Origin: Candidatus Tayloriibacteriota bacterium
GTDB lineage: Bacteria; Patescibacteriota; Minisyncoccia; Phycocordibacterales; UBA11359
Direction: 5' to 3'
Assembly (NCBI GenBank): GCA_003455555.1
Contig: DMQX01000057.1
Coordinates: 1 to 7,738, forward strand
Length of the DNA: 7,738 nucleotides
The translations under genes were made by a program, and so were the position numbers. Numbering within the stretch: position 1 is the first letter of the stretch; every line of letters begins with the position of its first letter. Below, in pieces: positions 1 to 7,229 of the stretch. Below the pieces are notes generated by a model. The model was not told the DNA's origin. It was given only the letters and a program-made list of their open reading frames with translations, and made no database searches.

Positions 1-3000
1 TGCCAGGGGCTGATGCAACCACTCAGCAATACGCCAAAATTTTCTCAGTTTTTTATCAGCATATTTCACTGGTACTTCAAAAAGTGCAGGCTATCGCCGC
101 TGATGACCCACAGTCGCTTTCCAATCGATTGCTTACTGCTGTGGAACGAATGGAAGCCGGTATTTACGATCAAAAGTATTCGCTTGAACGGTTGTCTCCA
201 GACATTCCGGTTCACGATGTGGTTGTTGATATGGCCAAAGCGGGTTCTAAAGAGGTTGTTGACATGATGCGTAAAATCGAAAAGCTGAACTCAACTATTC
301 AGACTTTTGAATATATCGCCCAATCAAAACTTTCATTGGTTCGAAACCTTGGTTTTGAACAAGCTGTAAATACGTCAGATCTTTCGGCTGACTCAAAGAC
401 TGCGCTTTTGAGTTGGTATCGTCAGGTGCTTGAAAATGTGGAACGTTCTGCCGCCGCCGCCAAGAGTACAATCGATTCCTTTAACGCACTTGCTGCGTCT
501 TGCGCCAAATATGTTGCGGAGACAGACTTTAAGTTTTTGTATAACAAAGAAAAGGAGCTTTTCCACATCGGCTATAATGTGGCCTTCAATAAAACGGACA
601 ATGCCTGCTACAACTTCATGGCTTCAGAGGCAAATTCGATTAGTTTTATGGCTATCCTCAAACGAGATGTGCCGCAAAAGCATTGGTTTTATCTTGGCCG
701 ACGAATGGTTCGTTCAGGTAGTTTGGTGTCCCTGATTTCGTGGGGCGGATCACTCTTTGAATACCTTACTTCATTTATTTTCTTTAAAGTTCATGACGAA
801 AGTTTGTTGGGCAATACTGCTCGGGCGGCGATCAAAGTGCATTTTGAACATGCCAAAAAGAATAAAGCGCTTTGGGGTATGGGTGAGTCTGCTTACTATC
901 AATTTGATGAAAGTAAACATTATCAATATCAGATCTTTGGCAGTCCTAAACTTGGACTAAAGCGAAATCTGAATGATTTTCTGGTCGTAGCCCCATACAC
1001 CAGTGCTTTGGCTATGAAGTTCTTCCCGCACAAAGCAGTGCGAAATCTCAAAGCGATCATCAAACAGGGTGGGCATAGTCGTTATGGCTTTTATGATGCG
1101 CTTGATTATATGAGCAATGACAAAAGGCGACTAAAAAAACCATTGCCAACCAAAACCTATTATGCGCATCACCAGGGTTTTACCTTGGCTAGTTTTGTTA
1201 ATGTTTTGATGGATAATCGCATTCAGAAACTTTTTCACTCGCATCCGAGTGTCCGTGCTTTGGACGTGTTGTTCGAGGAAAAAATGCCCGAGGCACCAAT
1301 CGCCGAGGAATTGTCGGCGCCAGTACCTGTTTCTTTCGGAAATATTTCGCGCATTCGCGACACTGGCTTGGAAAGTAAACGTTTTATACCTCTGCGCAGT
1401 GCCGCCGGACGTTACGCGTTCATTTCCAAAAATGACTATTCAGTTCGGGTCGGCAGTGATGGTTCAAGCACTAGTTTTTACAAGAGAATCGCTTTGTCGC
1501 GCCCAAGCATAGACCCTGTTTATGAGTATCAGGGCATGTTCTTGTATATAAGGGACAAAAAAACTAAAAGTGTTTACTCACTGGTACCGAGAAATACCGA
1601 ACACCACCGCCGACATAAAGTAATTTTTTACGAGAACAAGGTTGAATTTCTGGCGTCCCATCCATCTCTCGATACTTCCATGTCGATCGCCGTTGATTCA
1701 GAGTCACCGGTCGAAGTCCGTGAATGCACTCTGCACAACACCGGGCTGTTGCCACTTAGTCTTGATCTGACTTTTTATTCAGAGATGTCCCTGTCTTACG
1801 CACAACAAGTTTTTCATCATCCATATTATGAGCATTTGCTGGTGCGGGGAGAGATTTTGCCGCACGATCATGGCGTGCTTTTCTATCGTCCTCATCCGGC
1901 AGATAAAAGCAAAATGCTATATTGTGCGCAGCTGCTCATATCAAAAGAGCTTTCAAAAAAGCAGGTAAGTTTGTCGACCTCTCGTGAAGACGCACTTGCG
2001 CGTTTTGCCGAGTATCCAGCCGCAAATCTGGCTAACGATAATAAAAAAATCGGGGTGCCACTCGATCCGGCTTCTTGTATCGCTTCAACTTTGGATATTC
2101 CGGCTGGCGGTGAAGTATCCCTTGTTTGGGTTCAATTGGCCTCTGAATCGCGCGTTGAACTCGACCGTTTGATTAGAAGATATAAACATTTTAGTCGAGC
2201 GCATAATGTCACGACTCAGGCCATTTCGCAGAGCGCAACTTCAACTCGGGCTCAAGGTATAACGCAAGAACAAAGTGTCATGTTCCAGGAAGTTGCATCA
2301 CAAGTGCTGGTTGGCTCCATGAGTACTGAGGAATTCCAGAAGTCTGAACCGGGACCTGTCGTGCATAGTTTGTGGCGCATGGGTATTTCTGGAGACAGGC
2401 CAATCGCTCTGTTCATCATTCATGATATTAAGGATATGCAAACTGCAAAGCAGGCTTTGCAGTGCTTCGAATATTTCCAATCGAAAGGTGTAGTGGTTGA
2501 CGTGGTGATCCTCAATAATCAGCCAGCCAGCTATATTAAGGTGCTTGATGATGAGGTTGATTTTCTGATCCGTCAGGCGAAGGGTGGGGAATCAAAAGAG
2601 GGTTCTGGGTCGTTGTATCAAGTGAAGTCTGACCTAATCTCGGCAGGTGACCGGGAGGTTCTGCTTTATATCGCGCGTTTTGTTATGGACAGTAAGACCG
2701 AAACTTTGCGGGAGGCGATAGACAAAAATTATAAAGCCGCGCGACAAAGCAAGGCCCAAAAATTCGTGCCGATCCTGAAGTCGCGCGGCCGCAGTTACAC
2801 TATGAGGACTTCTGTCGCCACGCCTAGCCTTTCATTCTATAACTCTTATGGTGGCTTTGATCCGAATACGAACGAATATGTCATGACGATTTCTTCTGAT
2901 CGCATGCCGCCGTTTACTTGGACACACGTTATTGCTCAACCGGATTTTGGGACAATTATTGCCGATTCTGGTTCTGCTTACACTTGGTCTATGGATAGTT

Positions 3001-5231
3001 ACGATAATAGGCTTACTGCCCGTACCGCTGATGCTTTGCGGTATCGCAGCAGCGAAGTAATATATTTGCGCGATGATGAAACGGGTGAAGTTTGGAACCC
3101 GACGCCATTTCCTATTGAGACCAAGCAACCATTTTTGGTGAGGTACGGATTCGGGTATGCTTCCTACGAGAGTACCTATTCTGGAATTCATCAAGTTCTC
3201 AAAACTTTTGTGCCTCAGGATGAGACAGTTAAAGTCAGTCTGCTTTCACTAAAAAATAACAGTCACAAGGATCGTCATATAACTCTTTATTATTACCTCG
3301 AACCATCAATGGCGGCCCTGCGCGACCACACGACTGATCATTTGTCGTTTACCTTTGATGAAGGCAGAAGGTCGATGTTATTTGCGAATGAATTCAGGAA
3401 TCAGCTGGCTGGTAGGACAGCCTTTGCGTCTTTTGGAAATACACCTGGCGAAATAGGTTGGACGACGGACAAGAGGGAATTTATCGGACGTTTCGGATCG
3501 TATCATTTTCCTTCAGCAGTTAGGAAAGAAAAACTTTCAAATTCTATTTCCCACGGATCGGAAAATTGCATTGCTTTATCTCTAAAGATTGTTATTCCGG
3601 CTGGCGAGCAAGTGACCGTGCCTATTTTACTTGGTGATGCCGTATCGCGTTTTGAAGCGATGGAAAAAATTGAATCATTGAACGGAAACATTAATTTTGA
3701 AATAGCCTTGGAAAAAGTAAAAGAATTTTGGAAACAAAAACTTGGTGTAGTCCCAATGCGAACAGGTGATCAGTCAATCGACTTGCTCATGAATGGCTGG
3801 CTGTTATATCAGGCTTTAGCATCGCGTCTTTATGCCAAGTCTGGCGCGTACCAGCCGTCTGGTGCTTATGGTTTCAGAGACCAGTTGCAGGACGTGTCGG
3901 CTTTGATCTGGTCAGACCCGGCTTTGGTCCGAGGTTTCATTTTGAAAGCTGCAGCGCATCAATTTAAAGAGGGTGACGCTCTTAACTGGTGGCATGATCA
4001 CAACAAATTCGGTATCCGCACAGTTCTTTCTGATCATCAGTTGTGGCTGGCCTACACTCTATTTGAGTACGTTAAGGTAACTGGCGACAAAACTATTTTT
4101 GCGGAAGAGGTTGGTTTCATCGAGGCTCAGATACTTTCTTTCACCGACCGGAAACAGTGGACCGGCGTTCCGTCAGATTCACTTGAAAAAGCCTCAGTTT
4201 TTGAACATGCCATGCGAGCAATCGAGAAAAGTTTGGTTTTTGGTCCTCATGGCTTGCCGCTCATGGGACTTAGTGATTGGAATGACGGTCTCAGTAATGT
4301 TGGTTCAGGTGGTAAGGGTGAGAGTGTTTGGGTGGCCTGGTTCCTGCTCCGACTATTAAATATCGCTTTGCCTCTTTTGCGAGAACGGGGTGAAGAAGAA
4401 CGTTTAAAGAAATTTACCGCTGCCTGTTTTACTATAGAACAAGCCATTCAAAAATCTGCCTGGGACGGCAAGTGGTATCGAAGGGCGTATTTCGACAACG
4501 GTACACCACTCGGCTCAAAATTCCTTAAAGAGTTCAAGATCGACTCGGTCGCGCAGTCTTGGGCAGTGCTCTCCGGAGCGGGAGATCGGGAGAAATCAAT
4601 TATCGCACACAGATCCATGACTAAAAATCTCTTGCATGATAAATATTTTGCTCTGATCAGCCCGGCCCTGCAAGATGGTTATGTAAAGCCTGGATATATT
4701 CAGGATTACCCAGCCGGCATTCGGGAAAATGGCGCCCAATATAACCACGCGACCCTTTGGACTGTGCAATCGTATGCTCAACTTGGCGAAAACGAAATGG
4801 CCGAAAAGATCCTGTCATTTGTTAATCCAATTTTACGTTCGAATACCAAAGAAAAAGCTAATGATTATAAAATCGAGCCGTATGTCGTGGCTTCTGATGT
4901 TTATGGCGGGGCTTTGGCCGGCCGCGGCGGATGGTCGTGGTATACAGGCTCCGCTGGCGTGATGTACCGTACTATCTTCGAAACTATTCTCGGCATCAAC
5001 CGCCGTGGCGATTTACTGTCGGTTACTCCTCAACTACTCAAGAGCATGAACAATGTCAAAGTAACGTTGCCGTGCGGAGCGTCTAAATATCACTTGATCA
5101 TTAAGAGGAGCGGCGGTAGATCTTACTCAAAAATCTCCAGTGCCACGCGCGATGATCAAAAGTGCGACGTTCTGGCTATTCCTTTTGTCGATGACGGCAA
5201 AGAGCACGAAATTATCGTGACTCTAGGATAG
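1..5231 (+). CDS. ndvB: Cyclic beta-1,2-glucan synthase, C-terminal part (5' end outside window)
   Basis: The reading frame is open from the first complete codon (nt 3) to a TAG at 5229-5231, so about 1,740 residues of a longer protein are present. The GTG at 84 is internal: the same frame continues upstream of it without a stop. Domains in order: helical linker (to about nt 510), glycoamylase-like domain (about 513-1292), first GH94-type beta-sandwich (about 1320-2153), alpha/beta segment (about 2361-2723), second sandwich (about 2823-3641), GH94 helical barrel (about 3705-5033) and a C-terminal beta region ending in IPFVDDGKEHEI. Telling motifs are LFHIGYNV, YYAHHQG, GAYGFRDQLQD, GLSDWNDG and GRGGWSWYTGSA. 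Characterised members (Brucella Cgs, rhizobial NdvB) polymerise UDP-glucose into beta-1,2-glucan at the inner membrane with an N-terminal GT84 region, cyclise it in the middle domain and trim chain length by GH94 phosphorolysis. No transmembrane segment is evident in this part. No frameshift or premature stop was seen. Family assignment is firm; the exact glucan product is inferred. Confidence 0.93.
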   Translation, partial: PGADATTQQYAKIFSVFYQHISLVLQKVQAIAADDPQSLSNRLLTAVERMEAGIYDQKYSLERLSPDIPVHDVVVDMAKAGSKEVVDMMRKIEKLNSTIQTFEYIAQSKLSLVRNLGFEQAVNTSDLSADSKTALLSWYRQVLENVERSAAAAKSTIDSFNALAASCAKYVAETDFKFLYNKEKELFHIGYNVAFNKTDNACYNFMASEANSISFMAILKRDVPQKHWFYLGRRMVRSGSLVSLISWGGSLFEYLTSFIFFKVHDESLLGNTARAAIKVHFEHAKKNKALWGMGESAYYQFDESKHYQYQIFGSPKLGLKRNLNDFLVVAPYTSALAMKFFPHKAVRNLKAIIKQGGHSRYGFYDALDYMSNDKRRLKKPLPTKTYYAHHQGFTLASFVNVLMDNRIQKLFHSHPSVRALDVLFEEKMPEAPIAEELSAPVPVSFGNISRIRDTGLESKRFIPLRSAAGRYAFISKNDYSVRVGSDGSSTSFYKRIALSRPSIDPVYEYQGMFLYIRDKKTKSVYSLVPRNTEHHRRHKVIFYENKVEFLASHPSLDTSMSIAVDSESPVEVRECTLHNTGLLPLSLDLTFYSEMSLSYAQQVFHHPYYEHLLVRGEILPHDHGVLFYRPHPADKSKMLYCAQLLISKELSKKQVSLSTSREDALARFAEYPAANLANDNKKIGVPLDPASCIASTLDIPAGGEVSLVWVQLASESRVELDRLIRRYKHFSRAHNVTTQAISQSATSTRAQGITQEQSVMFQEVASQVLVGSMSTEEFQKSEPGPVVHSLWRMGISGDRPIALFIIHDIKDMQTAKQALQCFEYFQSKGVVVDVVILNNQPASYIKVLDDEVDFLIRQAKGGESKEGSGSLYQVKSDLISAGDREVLLYIARFVMDSKTETLREAIDKNYKAARQSKAQKFVPILKSRGRSYTMRTSVATPSLSFYNSYGGFDPNTNEYVMTISSDRMPPFTWTHVIAQPDFGTIIADSGSAYTWSMDSYDNRLTARTADALRYRSSEVIYLRDDETGEVWNPTPFPIETKQPFLVRYGFGYASYESTYSGIHQVLKTFVPQDETVKVSLLSLKNNSHKDRHITLYYYLEPSMAALRDHTTDHLSFTFDEGRRSMLFANEFRNQLAGRTAFASFGNTPGEIGWTTDKREFIGRFGSYHFPSAVRKEKLSNSISHGSENCIALSLKIVIPAGEQVTVPILLGDAVSRFEAMEKIESLNGNINFEIALEKVKEFWKQKLGVVPMRTGDQSIDLLMNGWLLYQALASRLYAKSGAYQPSGAYGFRDQLQDVSALIWSDPALVRGFILKAAAHQFKEGDALNWWHDHNKFGIRTVLSDHQLWLAYTLFEYVKVTGDKTIFAEEVGFIEAQILSFTDRKQWTGVPSDSLEKASVFEHAMRAIEKSLVFGPHGLPLMGLSDWNDGLSNVGSGGKGESVWVAWFLLRLLNIALPLLRERGEEERLKKFTAACFTIEQAIQKSAWDGKWYRRAYFDNGTPLGSKFLKEFKIDSVAQSWAVLSGAGDREKSIIAHRSMTKNLLHDKYFALISPALQDGYVKPGYIQDYPAGIRENGAQYNHATLWTVQSYAQLGENEMAEKILSFVNPILRSNTKEKANDYKIEPYVVASDVYGGALAGRGGWSWYTGSAGVMYRTIFETILGINRRGDLLSVTPQLLKSMNNVKVTLPCGASKYHLIIKRSGGRSYSKISSATRDDQKCDVLAIPFVDDGKEHEIIVTLG
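513..1292 (+). other. Glycoamylase-like / GH189-type cyclisation domain of the glucan synthase
   Basis: This is a domain within the large gene. It opens with a DFKFLYNKEKELFHIGYNV block and continues through NACYNFMASEA, DVPQKHWFYLGR, ISWGGSLFEYL, LWGMGESAYY, YQYQIFGSPKLGLKR, VVAPYTSALA and RYGFYDALDY to KTYYAHHQGF. These blocks are the signature of the glycoamylase-like family (PF10091), which forms the middle domain of cyclic beta-1,2-glucan synthases. That domain has been classed as GH189, a transglycosylase that closes the linear beta-1,2-glucan into a ring and is related to GH144 endo-beta-1,2-glucanases. The acidic residues in ASEA, LFEYL and GESAY are all retained. They are candidates for catalysis, but I cannot say which ones act. 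Boundaries are approximate. Confidence 0.85.
1320..3641 (+). repeat. Two diverged GH94-type beta-sandwich domains in one protein
   Basis: Two segments (about 1320-2153 and 2823-3641) show the same order of short motifs. Each has a phrase on a presented surface (RYAFISKNDYS in the first, FGTIIADSGSAYTW in the second). Each then has a MFLYIRDKKTKSVYSLVP or VIYLRDDETGEVWNPTP block, a VRECTLHNTG or VSLLSLKNNS strand, and a closing DIPAGGEVSLVWV or VIPAGEQVTVPIL strand. They are separated by an alpha/beta segment containing PIALFIIHD and VVVDVVILNNQPASY. The first copy is more diverged. This tandem arrangement is the normal one in cyclic glucan synthases and reflects an old duplication, not a recent DNA repeat. 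Confidence 0.7.
3705..5228 (+). other. GH94 phosphorylase-type catalytic domain of the glucan synthase
   Basis: This is the C-terminal domain of the large gene. It begins near EFWKQKLG and has the standard order of GH94 blocks: LLYQALASRLYAKSG, GAYGFRDQLQD, HQFKEGDALNWWH, RTVLSDHQLWLAY, VFEHAMRAIEKSL, GPHGLPLMGLSDWNDG, GESVWVAWFL, WYRRAYFDNGTPLGS, IDSVAQSWAVLSGAG, YPAGIRENGAQYNHA and RGGWSWYTGSA. The catalytic general-acid aspartate of GH94 lies in the DWND motif (nt 4275-4286). The His of QYNHA (codon 4746-4748) and the Thr-Gly-Ser of YTGSA correspond to blocks that contact phosphate in cellobiose and chitobiose phosphorylases. All are intact, so the domain is predicted active. In Brucella Cgs the equivalent domain sets glucan length by phosphorolysis. 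Confidence 0.88.
5201..5224. terminator. Hairpin at the convergent gene ends, possible weak terminator
   Basis: AGAG-CACGA, a 5-base AATTA loop, then TCGTG-(A)-CTCT forms a 9-bp stem with a single bulged A at 5220. It sits just before the stop codon of the glucan synthase gene and 32 bases past the stop of the convergent isomerase gene. On the minus strand it is followed directly by TTTG; on the plus strand there is no close T-run, only ATTTT at 5247-5251. It therefore fits better as a weak terminator for the minus-strand genes. The 25-base gap 5232-5256 has no other hairpin. Confidence 0.3.
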
Positions 5232-5256
5232 TTACTTACTAAAAATATTTTCCGAA

Positions 5257-5823
5257 CTAAATAGTCGCCGGTGGTACAGTTTTGTAATTTGGATTTTTTA
5301 CGAGAGTCGGCTGTGTGTCTTTCTCGATGACGTAATAAGCGGCACCATGAAGTTTCTTGAATGGGGCATAATCCGCGTGGCCAGGCATACTGACTGCGGC
5401 CTTCTCTTCAAAATTTACCGGACTGTCATCTGAAGTAACAAACCAAACGTTACCTGTGTTGATCGCGAAGTGACCGGTCCCTGAAGGAATAAAAACACTG
5501 TCACCGGCCTTAACTTTCTTGGCTTCGAAAGATTCTATTTCATCATCAATAGGATTGCCTGTCGAGTCAGTTTTGCGTTTCTGCAAAACAATAATGCCTG
5601 TACCTTGCAAAATGGTGTAAGTTTCATCCAGTTTGCCGACATGATAATGACCGTAAGATTTAATGTATTCGTCGCCGATCTTTCCGGGTTCCCAAACAGT
5701 AATATTGGTTTTCTGGTCGCCCCCTCGGATCATATAATAGTGAATTTCCGGACCGCTCGCTGTCGGATCCATCAAAACATCTTTCATTTCTTCGTGACTT
5801 CTTCCAGCGTAAGGATTTTTCAT
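5257..5823 (-). CDS. pgiA: Cupin-type glucose-6-phosphate isomerase
   Basis: The 188-residue product resembles the archaeal cupin phosphoglucose isomerase (about 190 residues in Pyrococcus and Thermococcus), which interconverts glucose 6-phosphate and fructose 6-phosphate in the cytoplasm with a bound divalent metal. The core reads EPGKIGDEYIKSYGHYH (45-61), then KLDETYTILQGTGIIVLQ (64-81), then AGDSVFIPSGTGHFAINTG (106-124). The predicted metal ligands are H59, H61, E67 and H118. The second cupin motif is preceded by a longer charged loop (about 82-100) than in the archaeal enzymes. The C-terminal VIEKDTQPTLVKNPNY block also fits the family. No signal peptide or membrane segment is seen. The start is secure: an in-frame TGA lies five codons upstream. 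The gene lies 26 bases behind the oxidoreductase stop and may be read through from it, but it also has its own -10 element. A different cupin activity cannot be excluded, since no substrate contacts were checked beyond these motifs. Confidence 0.85.
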   Translation of the reverse strand: MKNPYAGRSHEEMKDVLMDPTASGPEIHYYMIRGGDQKTNITVWEPGKIGDEYIKSYGHYHVGKLDETYTILQGTGIIVLQKRKTDSTGNPIDDEIESFEAKKVKAGDSVFIPSGTGHFAINTGNVWFVTSDDSPVNFEEKAAVSMPGHADYAPFKKLHGAAYYVIEKDTQPTLVKNPNYKTVPPATI

Positions 5824-5829
5824 AACATT

Positions 5830-5838
5830 AGTATATCA
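5830..5838 (-). promoter_or_regulatory. Extended -10 promoter of the isomerase gene, predicting a leaderless mRNA
   Basis: On the minus strand the sequence TGA-TATACT is an extended -10 (TGn plus five of six consensus bases). Exactly six bases separate it from the ATG at 5823-5821, so transcription would start at or within a base or two of the A of ATG. No -35 match is apparent, which is normal for extended -10 promoters. There is no Shine-Dalgarno sequence. The TGA of the TGn element is itself the in-frame stop upstream of the gene. Confidence 0.6.
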
Positions 5839-5849
5839 AAAGAATAAAA

Positions 5850-7178
5850 TTAATTCTTGCTAGAAGCGGCGGCTGTGCCGGCCACAAAACCGGTTGTCCA
5901 GCAAAGTTGCAGACTATAACCGCCGGACGGGCGATCAATATCTAAAATATCCCCGACCAAATACAGATTTGGAAACAGACGGCTTTGCATAGTGCGGAAA
6001 TCAACTTCGTCTAGAGCGACTCCGCCGGAAGTAACAATCGCTTTATCGACTCCGAGCAATCCTTCAACGGTGATTCGGACATCTTTGAAAAGTTGCACCA
6101 GGCGCAATCGTTCCTCGCGGCTAATGCTGTTGCAGGTCATGTCTGGATTGATGCCAGAAAGTTCGACAATGATTGGGGCGATCGAGGATTGAACTAGGGA
6201 CTTCAAACTGTTTTTAAATTTCTTGGTGGCTTCCTCTGAAAAAATTTCCTGCAGTTTCAAATTTAACTGGCCATAATCGAGAGTCGGCAGAAGGTCGAGA
6301 GAGATTTGTACTTCACCATATTTGAGCAGTTCTCCGATATCTTTGCTCATATTCAAAATTGTTGGTCCGGTCAGTCCAAAATGTGTAAAAAGGATTTTGC
6401 CTTTTTTCATACTTTGTTTTTCCCCATTTTGGAGTACCGTTATTTTGGTATTTTCTAAAGGTACACCTTGAAGTGTTTTGACCCAAGGCTCTTTGATCGC
6501 TATCGGCACGAGAGAAGCGGTTGGTTCGGTGACTGTATGGCCGAGAGTGCGGAGCCAATCGAAGCCGTCGCCGGTCGAGCCGGTTTCAGGACGAGATTTC
6601 CCGCCGGTGGCTAAAATAAATTTCTTGGCGTAAATTAATTCTTTATTTTTAAGTTCAACGGCCTCAATCTCGCCAATATTTTTCTTTTTGTCGGCACCAG
6701 CGTCCGAGGATCTTTTTACAAAACCTTTCACCGGCGAGTTGCTGCGTACTGTCACTCCAACCGTACGCATGTGGTCGACCAGGACGTCCCAGACAGATTG
6801 CGAACGTTCGGACGCGGGGAAGACACGTTGGCCGGCTTCAATTTTGGTCTGCATACTGTGATTATGAAAAAAGTCCAAAGTTTCTTTGACGCTCCATTGT
6901 GAAAAAGCTGAAAAAAGGAATTTGTCGCTGTCTTTAAACTTCGAGAGAAGTTTGCGGGTATCAAATTCGGCGTTAGTGACGTTGCATCGGCCACCTCCAG
7001 TGATCAGTAATTTTTGACCCAAAGAGTCATTTTTTTCAAGCAGAATAACTTTGGCACCCAGCTCGGCGGCCTGTCCTGCGGCCATCATGCCAGCCGGTCC
7101 GCCACCTATGACCGCCACGTCCCATACGGTGTTTTCTGAAGTTCCATTCATGCGGTTTATCGTAGCATTATCCGTCAT
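5850..7178 (-). CDS. HI0933/YhiN-family FAD-dependent oxidoreductase
   Basis: This 442-residue flavoprotein has the usual length of the family. An N-terminal FAD-binding Rossmann fold starts at DVAVIGGGPAG (20-30, GGGPAG loop), with E48 at the position that binds the FAD ribose. The family block GQKLLITGGGRCNVTN (54-69) follows, then FILATGGKSRPETGSTGDG (187-205). A middle domain includes FTHFGLTGPTILNMS (264-278). The C-terminal FAD block runs from SGGVALDEVD (384-393) through LYLVGDILDIDRPSGGYSLQ (405-424) to a Gly-rich end. Most relatives have GGYN where this protein has GGYS. The family includes E. coli YhiN and the clostridial bile-acid reductase BaiN; most members have no known substrate, and none is assigned here. 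ATG 7178 is the first start after an in-frame TAG. M10 (ATG at 7151-7149) is an alternative that still leaves eleven residues before the Rossmann strand. It is the upstream partner of the isomerase gene, 26 bases away. Confidence 0.9.
   Translation of the reverse strand: MTDNATINRMNGTSENTVWDVAVIGGGPAGMMAAGQAAELGAKVILLEKNDSLGQKLLITGGGRCNVTNAEFDTRKLLSKFKDSDKFLFSAFSQWSVKETLDFFHNHSMQTKIEAGQRVFPASERSQSVWDVLVDHMRTVGVTVRSNSPVKGFVKRSSDAGADKKKNIGEIEAVELKNKELIYAKKFILATGGKSRPETGSTGDGFDWLRTLGHTVTEPTASLVPIAIKEPWVKTLQGVPLENTKITVLQNGEKQSMKKGKILFTHFGLTGPTILNMSKDIGELLKYGEVQISLDLLPTLDYGQLNLKLQEIFSEEATKKFKNSLKSLVQSSIAPIIVELSGINPDMTCNSISREERLRLVQLFKDVRITVEGLLGVDKAIVTSGGVALDEVDFRTMQSRLFPNLYLVGDILDIDRPSGGYSLQLCWTTGFVAGTAAASSKN
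7159..7167 (-). promoter_or_regulatory. Candidate extended -10 inside the annotated start of the oxidoreductase gene
   Basis: On the minus strand TGC-TACGAT (TGn plus four of six -10 bases) lies seven bases before the second ATG (M10) of the oxidoreductase. If used, the mRNA would begin at about that ATG, making residue 10 the true start. The match is weaker than at the two neighbouring genes. The alternative is a promoter farther upstream (minus-strand TATACT at 7230-7225) giving a leader of about 40 bases. That leader would have only a distant GAGG, too far from the ATG to be a good ribosome site. Confidence 0.25.
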
Positions 7179-7193
7179 AATTGTCTTGAAGAG

Positions 7194-7221
7194 TTGCCTC
7201 AGCTAATACAAAGCTTATAAT
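7194..7221 (+). promoter_or_regulatory. Sigma-70-type promoter of the coiled-coil gene, predicting a leaderless mRNA
   Basis: TTGCCT (7194-7199, four of six -35 bases) and TATAAT (7216-7221, perfect -10) are separated by 16 bases. Eight bases lie between the -10 and the ATG at 7230, so the predicted transcription start falls within about two bases of the start codon. No Shine-Dalgarno site could fit in such a leader, and an in-frame TAG (7224-7226) lies one codon before the ATG, so no earlier start exists. Confidence 0.7.
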
Positions 7222-7229
7222 TCTAGTAT

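Noticed and set aside
84..86. GTG at 84 as the start of the large gene
   Set aside because: The same frame is open to the window edge and no family member begins just before the cyclisation domain, so this is an internal valine.
449..463. GCC-rich run (CCGCCGCCGCC) as a microsatellite
   Set aside because: It encodes a short Ala stretch in the helical linker and is too short to be a meaningful repeat.
2832..3194. 120-residue antisense open frame within the second beta-sandwich
   Set aside because: It lies wholly opposite a well-conserved coding region, has no recognisable domain and no promoter or ribosome site; it is a shadow of the real frame.
5242..5251. AAAATATTTT palindrome between the convergent stops
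   Set aside because: It is a short, all-AT palindrome with no room for a loop, so not a functional hairpin; AT richness explains it.
5605..5847. 80-residue plus-strand frame across the isomerase gene
   Set aside because: It is antisense to the conserved cupin core and resembles no protein; a shadow frame.
5840..5858. AAGAAT / ATTCTT inverted repeat at the end of the oxidoreductase gene as a terminator
   Set aside because: The six-base-pair stem has a single G-C pair and a seven-base loop, so it is unlikely to be stable; it is also what AT-rich promoter DNA often shows.
7203..7226. Partial dyad around AAGCTT in the divergent promoter region as an operator
   Set aside because: Only a few bases on each side of the central AAGCTT pair, and these overlap the -10 element, which already explains the sequence.
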